Origin: Paracholeplasma manati
GTDB lineage: Bacteria > Bacillota_I > Bacilli_A > Acholeplasmatales > UBA5453
Assembly: GCF_025742995.1 (NCBI RefSeq)
Contig: NZ_JAOVQM010000001.1
Coordinates: 62,001-126,000 of the forward strand
Reading direction: 5' to 3'
DNA length: 64,000 nucleotides
The number at the start of each line of letters is the position of its first letter. The first letter of the stretch is position 1. Below are positions 26,011-34,440 of the stretch, in pieces. Position numbers and translations under genes: made by a program. The notes beneath the pieces were generated by a model. That model had not been told where the DNA came from. It saw only the letters and a program-made list of their open reading frames with translations, and did not search any database.

Positions 26011-26358
26011 ATGTCTATCAAGACTTTGGTTCAATGGTCTCCCCGTGTTTTATCCATTTTATTCACGTTATTTTTATCGATGTTTTCATTCGACGTTTTT
26101 GAAATGGCTGCCCCATGGTATGAATTATTGTTGGGATTCTTGATACACAATATTCCGACATTGATTCTCGCGATTGTGATTTTTCTCGCTTGGAAAAGAC
26201 CCCTAATTGGTTCGATCGTGTTCGCTGCAGCGGGTTTATTCAATACAATCTTGGTTTTTACAAATCAAGGTTTAGAAGATTGGCTTTCAGTGGTGATTTT
26301 GGGACTCCCGGCTATCATAATAGCTATTTTGTATTATATTGATTATCGTTTTATATAG
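26011..26358 (+). CDS. Small four-helix membrane protein (DUF7670-like)
   Basis: 115 residues with four predicted membrane helices (about 12-32, 38-60, 65-88, 93-113) and short loops; the PWYELLLGFLIHNIPTLILAIVIFLAWKRP run (given here only as a landmark by position 38-68) is typical of a widespread unnamed family of small inner-membrane proteins. Start ATG 26011 follows AAGGTGA; the longer frame from 25930 lacks a site. Function unknown. It is monocistronic with a strong terminator. Confidence 0.7.
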   Translation: MSIKTLVQWSPRVLSILFTLFLSMFSFDVFEMAAPWYELLLGFLIHNIPTLILAIVIFLAWKRPLIGSIVFAAAGLFNTILVFTNQGLEDWLSVVILGLPAIIIAILYYIDYRFI

Positions 26359-26360
26359 AA

Positions 26361-26390
26361 AAAACACCTTCGCGTTGAAGGTGTTTTCTT
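26361..26390. terminator. Bidirectional terminator
   Basis: AAAACACCTTC and GAAGGTGTTTT, perfect 11-base arms around GCGTT, with T-runs on both strands; it serves the small membrane gene and the RCC1 lipoprotein gene. Confidence 0.9.
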
Positions 26391-26391
26391 T

Positions 26392-28023
26392 CTATTCAAA
26401 GTAAAACTCAAAGGTTCTAAAGCCACTGACTGATATTTGATACTTCGATGCATAAATGACATATTTTGGTGCAATCATCCATTGTTTGTAAGTGTCTTCA
26501 TCATATCCGAAAGCATCGGTGATGTCGATTGGATCACTAAAATATTCTATCTCAGATAAAGAAAACTTACTAAATTTGTTGCTTCCCAAGGCGATTGCTC
26601 TTCCTTGGTTTGTAATAAAAATCGAATTATTAACGAAGTTGCAAATGACTTGAATGATTTGTTCTGAAGGATTCAAATCTAAATTAGGAGTAATATCGAC
26701 TGGACCATATTGAACAGACAATGAAACATCATAACCCAATTGTCCTACACTGTTTCGACCCATGCCAAACACCCTTCCTTGATTGGTTAGAACGAGCGTG
26801 TGTGTATTACCAAACTCAAAATCTATAATATACTCATTTGAATTTAAAGCAAAAAGGTTAGTTATATCTACAGGAATCTCTATACTCTTCACATCTTCGG
26901 TAAGTCCAAGTGCGCCAGAATAGTTATTACCCCACAGGAATAAACGCCCTTCACTAGTGAGCAAACCACCACTACGGTCATAACTTTTTTTCGCTTTTAG
27001 AATGCTTTCACCTGGCATGAAATTGAAATAGCCGGTTTGATCTACCCACTGTTTGTTATCAACCAAGTCTAGATTACTATTATCAATATAACTACCACTA
27101 TTATAAACTTTACCACTTTCAGTCACGACTATCATATAGTTTTCAATGATATAGAGTTGTTCAATAATCTCTTGTCCAAATTGGAAATAATCGGTGATAT
27201 CGATTGGATGACCAACTACATCGTCTTCACATAAGCCAAGATTGCAATCAAAACATCGACCCCAAGTGAAGAAACGGCCTTGGTTAGTAATGGCATAGTT
27301 TCCATTAGAACCTAGATAAATATCTACAATGATTTCATTCATTTGTAAGTCAAATTGTCCTGAAATTTCAGTTGGGGTTAATGTGTCATAACTATGGTCA
27401 AAACCGCCGCATAATAAGTATGGCGAGCCATTATGACCCCACATATAGAGTTCTCCATTTTCTAGCAATACTGCATTTGAGAACTGATTTGTAGCTAATT
27501 TACGAATTTCAGCATTAAATGTATAGCTTTGAATAAAATCAGTCACATTATTATATATTGGCTGAAGGGTAATGGCTTCATCGATCATTGTGTTTGCATT
27601 TGAACTGTAACCAGCAAACTCGAATCCAAACATAAATGGTGATTCGGGAATCATATCTTTAAAATAGGTGCCATATGGTAAATTTTCATCCACAAGTATA
27701 TTCCCTTTGAAATCTAAAACTTTAAACGGATAACTTTTAACAACCCATCTAGCAAACAAATTGACATTCGAATCCACAGGTTGATTAAATGTATAAGGGG
27801 TATCACCATCATACCAACCAACAAACTCATAACCAGTCTTTAATGGTATTTCTGGTTCTATAACCACACCACTGTCTATAACATCCACTACTAAATTGGT
27901 TGAACCGTTTTGAAAGTTAAATGTAATTTGATGAACTTCAATCTCAGGGACGTTCTCTTTACATCCTGAAATAATCATCAGTGAAACAACTACTAATAAT
28001 ACAAAACAAATGTGTTTTCTCAT
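26392..28023 (-). CDS. Lipoprotein with InlB-type repeat and RCC1 beta-propeller
   Basis: 543 residues. The lipobox IISGC places the acylated cysteine at residue 21. One InlB B-type repeat (about 30-92, GYEFVGWYDGD) and a second degenerate one (about 95-155) precede at least five RCC1-type repeats (about 165-500), each with a G-R-x-F/Y-x-W/M-G turn such as GRFFTWGRC, GRLFLWGNN and GRVFGMGRN. RCC1 repeats build a seven-bladed propeller used for protein contacts. Start ATG at 28023 follows AAGGAGG. A cell-surface recognition role is likely, but no partner is indicated. Confidence 0.85.
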   Translation of the reverse strand: MRKHICFVLLVVVSLMIISGCKENVPEIEVHQITFNFQNGSTNLVVDVIDSGVVIEPEIPLKTGYEFVGWYDGDTPYTFNQPVDSNVNLFARWVVKSYPFKVLDFKGNILVDENLPYGTYFKDMIPESPFMFGFEFAGYSSNANTMIDEAITLQPIYNNVTDFIQSYTFNAEIRKLATNQFSNAVLLENGELYMWGHNGSPYLLCGGFDHSYDTLTPTEISGQFDLQMNEIIVDIYLGSNGNYAITNQGRFFTWGRCFDCNLGLCEDDVVGHPIDITDYFQFGQEIIEQLYIIENYMIVVTESGKVYNSGSYIDNSNLDLVDNKQWVDQTGYFNFMPGESILKAKKSYDRSGGLLTSEGRLFLWGNNYSGALGLTEDVKSIEIPVDITNLFALNSNEYIIDFEFGNTHTLVLTNQGRVFGMGRNSVGQLGYDVSLSVQYGPVDITPNLDLNPSEQIIQVICNFVNNSIFITNQGRAIALGSNKFSKFSLSEIEYFSDPIDITDAFGYDEDTYKQWMIAPKYVIYASKYQISVSGFRTFEFYFE

Positions 28024-28060
28024 GTGAGCGTCCTCCTTATCTTTGAACGTATTATTTTTT

Positions 28061-28348
28061 TTAGGAACGATTTTGTTTCACAACAACTTTTGTTTTTTGC
28101 ATAAGTCCATTGAAACTAACTAAAAATACAATCAATGGAATCCCATAAATCTGGAATAGTCCCCATAAAACAACACTGAGTGCAGGGATTAAATCCTCGA
28201 GCGGCGTGGATTCGATTAGATCCAGTAACTCTGACCAACTAAATGATGTCGAATTCAGTAAAGACATCAAATCACTCACTGAATACGTGATTGCAGCTAA
28301 AGCAATCAAACTAATCACCATAAAAATCAACATTACCAATCTTCTCAT
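28061..28348 (-). CDS. Small two-helix membrane protein, unknown
   Basis: 95 residues. Two hydrophobic segments (about 3-23 and 55-80) flank an acidic loop (SWSELLDLIESTPLEDLIP). Start ATG 28348 follows AAGGAGG with good spacing; the frame continues upstream to 28447 but without a site. It lies 37 bases upstream of the RCC1 lipoprotein on the same strand, so the two are probably one transcript, suggesting an accessory role in that system. No family recognised. Confidence 0.65.
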   Translation of the reverse strand: MRRLVMLIFMVISLIALAAITYSVSDLMSLLNSTSFSWSELLDLIESTPLEDLIPALSVVLWGLFQIYGIPLIVFLVSFNGLMQKTKVVVKQNRS

Positions 28349-28630
28349 TTTAACAACCTCCTTCGTCATGTACACATACATGATAAATAGCACTGATTTT
28401 AGAGTATATATGGAAAAAGACAAGTTATAACACTGTCCCCGAAACATACCTATTTATAACCGTTCTATTTTAATCAATCTTACCATAACTATTAATAATT
28501 GCAACAACTTTTTTATTTTTCATACTAATTTTAGTTTTATTAATCGAATAGTTGGCAAATCCAATCGTACATATTATCATATCTGTGAAACCGTGATACT
28601 ATATTATTAGAAAGGATCAAGGTGTTGTTT

Positions 28631-29161
28631 ATGACCAACAAGGAACAAATTTTATACCATCAAAATAAATACCCAAATATGCTTTTACAAGACCACGTTA
28701 AACGCATCCATCAGATGATTTTTGGTCCTGCACATGCGCACAGTCAACCTTCTTTGGATAAAGTAAAACAATATATGACTAGTGAACTCTATGAAATGAA
28801 AGTGAACGAATGTGGCGATGATATCATTGAGATTGGTCATGATTTTGTTCGTGTGGATTTGGGGTTGGTTCTCAAGGGAGAAACCACCATTGAATTATTA
28901 AGTCAAGCATTTCTGTCCAGCATGAATCCTGAGCATATAGAAAAAGAACCGGTATCCGTCATGGATCACGCTTTAAAGGAACTAGAACACATGATTGAGC
29001 TTGGGGTGTTACCTTACGATCTTGATCAATCCATCTCATGGCTTAATCAGTATCGTTCATTGGGGTATCCTGCCATCCATCATAGCGATACTTATCGTGA
29101 TTTATATCACCCACATTATCGAGTCATACATTCAGAATACCTCCCAGATCTAAAAAAATAA
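28631..29161 (+). CDS. Conserved hypothetical protein with FGPxH motif
   Basis: 176 residues, soluble, no membrane segments. The N-terminus reads as a conserved pattern: an ILYHQNKYP helix, QDHVKRIHQMIFGPAHAHSQPS (landmark FGPAHAH near residues 35-41) and a later FVRVDLGLVL strand. Similar FGPGH-containing proteins occur in Clostridia and Bacteroides as unannotated genes. Clustered histidines (HAH, HH, HPHYRVIH) hint at metal binding, which is inference. Start ATG 28631; GTG 28622 is possible but too near the AAGG. Single gene with a bidirectional terminator. Confidence 0.75.
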   Translation: MTNKEQILYHQNKYPNMLLQDHVKRIHQMIFGPAHAHSQPSLDKVKQYMTSELYEMKVNECGDDIIEIGHDFVRVDLGLVLKGETTIELLSQAFLSSMNPEHIEKEPVSVMDHALKELEHMIELGVLPYDLDQSISWLNQYRSLGYPAIHHSDTYRDLYHPHYRVIHSEYLPDLKK

Positions 29162-29188
29162 GTGGCTATCGCTAGCCACTTTATTTAT
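29160..29188. terminator. Bidirectional terminator
   Basis: AAGTGGCTA and TAGCCACTT around TCGC, with A/T-runs on both sides; it closes the gene at 28631 and the operon ending at 29185. Confidence 0.88.
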
Positions 29189-29811
29189 GCTTGATTGAGT
29201 TGTTCTTGTAAGCGCTCGATGAATTTACCGACATGGTAGCCATCGACGAATGCGTGATGTACTTCGATGTTCAAAGACATCATTTTTTGCCCGTTTACAT
29301 CCACATATTTTCCCCATGTCAAACGCGGTATCGCGTCATACTTATCGTGATTGTGCGCGTGGGTTATCTGTGTGAAACTCGCCCAAGGAAAGGTCGATAT
29401 GTAGACCAAATCCGCTTGTGCTTCTTTCGATAGATCGATGAATTGATCGCCCTGGTTACGTGAGATTTCCTGTGCAGATTGAATAAATGTTTGTCGATCT
29501 TCTGAGAAATCAACTGTCACGATTTTGAAGCGTTCTGTATTCGGTATTAGGTCAGTATATGATGGATGAATTACATCAAAAATGACTGGTGCCTCGTGCA
29601 CAAAACGATACTTAAAGGCTTCAATTTTATTCATTTCTTGTAAGGCTATATGCATAAAACTCAAGTAGAAAGAGGTTTTCTCGAGTTTTACTTTTTGATA
29701 CAAATGGGTGACATCTACTTGAACTGTAACACTGAACAAAGGATGGTCTAATCCTTTGTAAAAATCATAGACTTCTTTTCGATCCCAATGCTCCAAATCG
29801 ATGATTTTCAT
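29185..29811 (-). CDS. Chloramphenicol acetyltransferase family protein
   Basis: 208 residues, close to the usual 210-220 of CAT enzymes. The catalytic histidine is in VHHAFVDGYH (near 190), the HHxxxDG motif, with the family's SFTQITHA and FPWASF strands before it. CAT trimers move acetyl from acetyl-CoA to chloramphenicol; many genomic CAT-like proteins have other or unknown acceptors. Start ATG at 29811 follows AAGGAG, 11 bases after the zinc-ribbon gene stop, so it is the third gene of the operon that begins at 34087. Whether it gives resistance cannot be told; its place in that operon argues for a physiological acceptor. Confidence 0.85.
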   Translation of the reverse strand: MKIIDLEHWDRKEVYDFYKGLDHPLFSVTVQVDVTHLYQKVKLEKTSFYLSFMHIALQEMNKIEAFKYRFVHEAPVIFDVIHPSYTDLIPNTERFKIVTVDFSEDRQTFIQSAQEISRNQGDQFIDLSKEAQADLVYISTFPWASFTQITHAHNHDKYDAIPRLTWGKYVDVNGQKMMSLNIEVHHAFVDGYHVGKFIERLQEQLNQA

Positions 29812-29822
29812 ACATAATCTCC

Positions 29823-31376
29823 TTAGCCGATGGTTTCTTTATGAACCATATTACAATGAGGACAAATGACTTTACCCGCCGGGTTAATCTTGGTGATGTT
29901 TCTAAAATACATCAAAGATTCTACTTGGCGTTCATAATACCATTCATCCTGATCAACGGTCATGTTACCAAATAATGGGTTTTTACGACGGTGTGGTGAA
30001 TCTGTATAAAAGAAGGATTGTTTGGTGGTAGGACAGGTATCTGTTTTGATTTGTGTCATACAATCACCACATTGGTAGTAATCATGACGCTTATTCTTTT
30101 CGAGTTTTCCCCCACAAAATGGACAGGTGGTGCGCTCTGTATCCGCGTGAATCATACCTCTTAAAATGATTTGTTGAAGTCGTCTAAATGAGTCAATATC
30201 GGTCATACTGATATATACATCTTCACGCTTTAAATAGTCTTCATCGAATGGGTCTACAACAATCACTTCGTGCAGTCTTCTTCTCATCTTTTGGGTGCGA
30301 ATGAATTCTTCATCGGTTTGACTGTCGACAATCATGACACGATACGCTTGATCTTTTTTAAAATACAATAAAACCGATTCATTGTTGTTGTTTTGAATAT
30401 TGAGTTTCCAATCTTTAAATGTAAAGTTCACGTTTAATTCATTCAGCTTCATTTTGGTTTTTGAATCCAGTTCAAAATTAAAATGACCCGCTGCGAAAAT
30501 GGCTAATAGTTGAACGTATAACATGTAAGTTCTACGTAACCAAACTTCATCGAGTGGTTTGTCCTCTTCTTTTTTTACGATTGGACTATTCAATAAATAC
30601 TTATAGGTTTTGTAGACTTGACGGTAATCCTTTTGCATGAGGAAGATGTTGGTTTTCTTAATCGATAGATTTGGGTTTCGATGATTGTTCTTTTTATAAA
30701 CAGGTTTACTTAAGCGCGGTTGAATGACCCTTGTCACAGAACCTAGCTCATTGAGCATCTCTTTAGATAGATTAAAATACTGTGAGAAATCACGGATATA
30801 ACCCGTATGAAGTTTCCCTAACGCTAGGAAGTATTTAAGGTGATTGGCTTTTTCTAGTAAGTTAAACTCCATGATGTCTGAAGCGTAAATGATCGCGTTT
30901 AAGATACGTCTATTACGATTCGAGAATCGGATCACTTCATCGATGTAGTTACAAAACACGATGTTCTCATAAATCGCGTAATCATCTTCATAAATACGGG
31001 TCAGTAGCTTTCTCGGTTTAACCCCACTGTTGGTAAGATTAGACACATGTTGGCTGTGGTTTGCTAAATGTAATAAAGTGTTTTGATTGATGATTCGCGC
31101 ATTTTCAACAGGCAAAACATCATCGGTATCTTTCAATACGATGATGGGTTTGTTGAAGATGCGTTTGGATGCAGGCATCGATTTTTTTATCACTTGAATG
31201 GTGTTTTTTAATTGATCAAAATCAAACTCTGGTTCAATTGAAAATAACGTCATATCATGGACGACATAATAATCAAATTCAATGTATGAGAGCTGTGGGT
31301 GCTTAACGACGAATTTTTCAATCCCTGCTAACAAGGATTCTATACGTCTATAAGCATCTAATTTTTGCTTATCCAT
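29823..31376 (-). CDS. DUF2357-like partner protein with C-terminal zinc ribbon
   Basis: 517 residues, soluble. The middle section (RIYEDDYAIYENIVFCNYIDEVIRF, about 125-150) resembles the DUF2357 proteins that accompany McrB-like ATPases. Near the C-terminus is a treble CxxC zinc ribbon: CPFCGGKL plus CGDCMTQI (about 417-440), a CPTT, and a last CPHC (about 508). I see no convincing PD-(D/E)xK nuclease site, although a region of VLLYFKKDQAYRVMIVDS (about 345-362) could be a remnant. It starts six bases after the AAA gene, without its own ribosome site, so translation is coupled. Likely the adaptor or effector of that membrane ATPase. Confidence 0.65.
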   Translation of the reverse strand: MDKQKLDAYRRIESLLAGIEKFVVKHPQLSYIEFDYYVVHDMTLFSIEPEFDFDQLKNTIQVIKKSMPASKRIFNKPIIVLKDTDDVLPVENARIINQNTLLHLANHSQHVSNLTNSGVKPRKLLTRIYEDDYAIYENIVFCNYIDEVIRFSNRNRRILNAIIYASDIMEFNLLEKANHLKYFLALGKLHTGYIRDFSQYFNLSKEMLNELGSVTRVIQPRLSKPVYKKNNHRNPNLSIKKTNIFLMQKDYRQVYKTYKYLLNSPIVKKEEDKPLDEVWLRRTYMLYVQLLAIFAAGHFNFELDSKTKMKLNELNVNFTFKDWKLNIQNNNNESVLLYFKKDQAYRVMIVDSQTDEEFIRTQKMRRRLHEVIVVDPFDEDYLKREDVYISMTDIDSFRRLQQIILRGMIHADTERTTCPFCGGKLEKNKRHDYYQCGDCMTQIKTDTCPTTKQSFFYTDSPHRRKNPLFGNMTVDQDEWYYERQVESLMYFRNITKINPAGKVICPHCNMVHKETIG

Positions 31377-31381
31377 AGGAA

Positions 31382-34087
31382 TTAGTCGTTATCTAAGCGG
31401 CGAATGAAGGCTGCGCATTGGTGCAATTTGAGCTTCGTAAATTCGAGTTCGAGTTTTTCTTTGTCGTCCAAAGTCTTCGTTTCGAGTTTCGCAACCACTT
31501 TGCTTAATAAAATCTTTTCAACCGCTTCGGATTCGACGTCTTCATCGGCGAAGCAGGCTTTATAAATATTCACGAATTCTTCGATTTGTTTTAAGATACG
31601 GTTACCAAAGGAAATGTTGAATGGCGCTAACAATGTTTCCACGCTCTTGATCAGTTCAGAATTCTCAGCGTCAAAATTGCCTTGTTTTTTCGCATCCACA
31701 AACAATTGTTGGATGGTTTGATAATCATAGAACTGTTTCGACATTGGCTCTGAATAGTTTCTAACCTTCGGTGCACGTTTGGTGAAGTTCATCGTATGTG
31801 CACGGTCATACACTTTATCAGATATCACGAAGGTGGATTCATCGCGGTTCGCGGTACCGATGAACCAAACGTTCTTCGGAACCTTGAGGGTGTTGCCATC
31901 ATTTAATGCCAAATATTCGTTTTCTTGTTCTGCTTCTTTACGGGTTAAACGGATATTGATGAGTTTGATTTCACGTTGGTTTTCTTCATTTTCCATCAAG
32001 GATAAGAAGTCTGAGAAGTAATACTCAATACGGGATAGGTTCATTTCATCTAATAGAATGAAGGTAAATACTTCAGGGTTTAAAGCGGCTTTATAAAGTG
32101 CTAAGGTAAACTTCTTAGGGGTATATTTCATCGAGAATTCGTTGTAATAACCGAGGAGTTCGTTTTTGTCTTTCCATGAGGATTCAACTTCGATGATTTC
32201 ACAATTACCAAACACCGCTTCAGAGAAGATTTTCGGCAAACTGGTCTTACCAGTCCCTGACATCCCTTGAAGGATCGATAGCTTTGAAGCCCCCAATCCC
32301 GCAACAAATGTCGCGATATCTTCTGGGGTATAGGATAGATGTAATCTGGAGTTTCTCGCGTAATCGACAACAAAATTAACCAATTGATTGAGACTGGTAA
32401 AATTGGTTTTTAAGCCTTTACGTTTTTCTAAGTCTGCATCAAACAATGGTTTCTTCGAATCCAAATCGGTAAATGCTGGACACGGATCAAATGGTTGATA
32501 GGCTTCTTCTACTGGTTCATCATTGGATGGTTTGAATTCATCTGTAGGTTGATTAGTATTGAGTGGTAAGGTATCTTCAGCACCTGGGGCTAAACTAACC
32601 GACAATGGGGCTTCACGGTCGAACGCTTTACGGAAAAACATCCAAGTGAGGACTGCGATCGAACCAAACAATACGACAATCGCGTTTGTACCGATGTTAT
32701 ACTCATATTCTAATCCTGTAGGTAAACTGATACCGTAGAATTCAAAGATATCAAGCATCACCGCTTGGTTGATTTCTTGAGCGATTTGGAAATAATACCC
32801 AGCAATCGAAATGATGAACACAAAGAACACATTGACGATGGCGGAGAGTTTAACAATGGCGTTAAATTGTTTGAAATTAGATAAGTAACTACTGATGGTG
32901 ATGACCAAAGTCAACCCGATCGATATGAGCATAACAACCAACACATAAGCAACCAAGCGATAACCTGGGTCTAACACTGGGTAATCCAATAAAATCTTTA
33001 ACCCAGTCAAATTCACGTTGTATTCAAAGTTGCCAAACGTGATTTGCATCACAATGATTGGCATCAATAACAGCGATGCAGTCACTGCAGTGAGTAACAA
33101 TACATATAATAAAGGTTCAATCTTCGCGTATCGGAACTTCAATACTTTATACGACATCGGATGATCGATGTGGTATTTACCTTTAAGAATCGCAAATCCA
33201 AAGATGACAAATACCATCATCGCTACCGGAATGAATGCGAAAGTGATGACTTCATTGCCTTCTAGTGTGTAATAGATATTTAAAGCTAGCCCAGCAATGA
33301 AGAAAATAACCGTTGAGATAAAGATAAAGTTGATGAGGTTTTTTGACTTTTGGATGAATCGTTCTTGATCAAAGAAATAGTGTGAGATGATGTCTGAAAA
33401 ATATAAGAATATCCCTAGTAATAGGGTGAAATTCGCTAAGAAATAGCCGACAATCTCAAGATTGGTATCACCAAAGAACAGTGCTCTAATGATGATTGCG
33501 TGATAATCTGGTGACACATCCGTTAAAGTATACAAAGGCACAACAAAGGTTGTCATAAAGACTAGGATCGATAAGACATTGATGACTAAAACCGTTCTTA
33601 AAATGGATTTGCCTACCGGTTTAACTTCTACTGTATCCTCTTTAATTGATGTTGATCCAACCAATAATCGTTTTCGATATACCATTAAAATGACCAACCC
33701 AATAATAAATACCAAATTTACAATCATTAAAATCAAGGCGATAGGTGCTAACAACCCATTGATGGTTTGAAATACGATGAATGCACTGGAAAAACCGAGT
33801 AAAAGGAACAACGCTGGCAACATCCCCCATTGTGTCTTACGAAGGATACCAACGATCGATAATACGATGGATGTTAGGGATGCATAATAGAGAATCACCA
33901 TAACAAAACCAAAAATGACCAATACCCCGCCATCAGCAATTCTGCTTGCTAATGAAAAGAAATCATCGGTTTCATACGGTGATAAGAGCGGCGTGGATAG
34001 TGCCCATAAATTAATGAGTGCAATCACAGACAATAAGGCTGTGATGATGATACCGATAAACCATGGTTTTTTAATCAGTTGTTTCAT
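31382..34087 (-). CDS. Multi-pass membrane protein fused to a McrB-like AAA+ ATPase
   Basis: 901 residues. About twelve hydrophobic helices fill residues 10-490, a linker follows, then an AAA+ domain (about 575-880). Walker A is QGMSGTGKTSL (near 605), Walker B FILLDEMNLSRIEYYFSDFLS (near 681), and sensor FIGTANRDES (near 744), in the place of the McrB signature MNTxDR. This is the pattern of McrB/dynein-related AAA proteins with DUF2357 partners, normally soluble. The fused membrane half is unusual. The operon continues with the zinc-ribbon protein (gap 5) and a CAT-like enzyme (gap 11). A membrane-associated anti-phage or stress system is possible, but no defence role is shown. Start ATG at 34087 follows CGAGG. 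Confidence 0.75.
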   Translation of the reverse strand: MKQLIKKPWFIGIIITALLSVIALINLWALSTPLLSPYETDDFFSLASRIADGGVLVIFGFVMVILYYASLTSIVLSIVGILRKTQWGMLPALFLLLGFSSAFIVFQTINGLLAPIALILMIVNLVFIIGLVILMVYRKRLLVGSTSIKEDTVEVKPVGKSILRTVLVINVLSILVFMTTFVVPLYTLTDVSPDYHAIIIRALFFGDTNLEIVGYFLANFTLLLGIFLYFSDIISHYFFDQERFIQKSKNLINFIFISTVIFFIAGLALNIYYTLEGNEVITFAFIPVAMMVFVIFGFAILKGKYHIDHPMSYKVLKFRYAKIEPLLYVLLLTAVTASLLLMPIIVMQITFGNFEYNVNLTGLKILLDYPVLDPGYRLVAYVLVVMLISIGLTLVITISSYLSNFKQFNAIVKLSAIVNVFFVFIISIAGYYFQIAQEINQAVMLDIFEFYGISLPTGLEYEYNIGTNAIVVLFGSIAVLTWMFFRKAFDREAPLSVSLAPGAEDTLPLNTNQPTDEFKPSNDEPVEEAYQPFDPCPAFTDLDSKKPLFDADLEKRKGLKTNFTSLNQLVNFVVDYARNSRLHLSYTPEDIATFVAGLGASKLSILQGMSGTGKTSLPKIFSEAVFGNCEIIEVESSWKDKNELLGYYNEFSMKYTPKKFTLALYKAALNPEVFTFILLDEMNLSRIEYYFSDFLSLMENEENQREIKLINIRLTRKEAEQENEYLALNDGNTLKVPKNVWFIGTANRDESTFVISDKVYDRAHTMNFTKRAPKVRNYSEPMSKQFYDYQTIQQLFVDAKKQGNFDAENSELIKSVETLLAPFNISFGNRILKQIEEFVNIYKACFADEDVESEAVEKILLSKVVAKLETKTLDDKEKLELEFTKLKLHQCAAFIRRLDND

Positions 34088-34440
34088 AGCTATGACACCT
34101 CGATTGGAATAAAAGTCTAATACTAACCTTTAATATGGAGAATAGACCGATGAACAGGTCCTACTTTAGTTATCATTGTATCACAGAACCACGAAGTCTT
34201 TTCGAAAGAAAAGCATGTCCACGCGTAAAAAATCTGTTACATAGAAGCCTAATACTCAATGATTACAGTGACATGGTCAACTTTTAGACCTTTTTTAAAA
34301 CCAATAAATCCAATGTAACATTTTTATTCCATCTAATTTTATGCATTTATTTTTATTTAATTAAATTCAAATATTTTCAGTTATTTACATTACTTATCAA
34401 ATGTGTTAGTATTATTCATGTCGAAAGGAGTAATTAAAAA
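34088..34440. other. Intergenic region between divergent AAA operon and LRR lipoprotein gene
   Basis: 353 AT-rich bases. On the plus strand a TATTAT box (34410-34415) and AAAGGAG before the lipoprotein start are visible. On the minus strand TACAAT near 34177-34182 is a weak -10. No gene or clear repeat was found. Confidence 0.5.

Noticed and set aside
29823-31376. McrC-type nuclease
   Set aside because: No PD-(D/E)xK motif could be read with confidence; left as DUF2357-like partner.
34088-34440. Riboswitch or T-box leader in front of the lipoprotein gene
   Set aside because: No recognised conserved core, and no stem ending in a T-run before the start.
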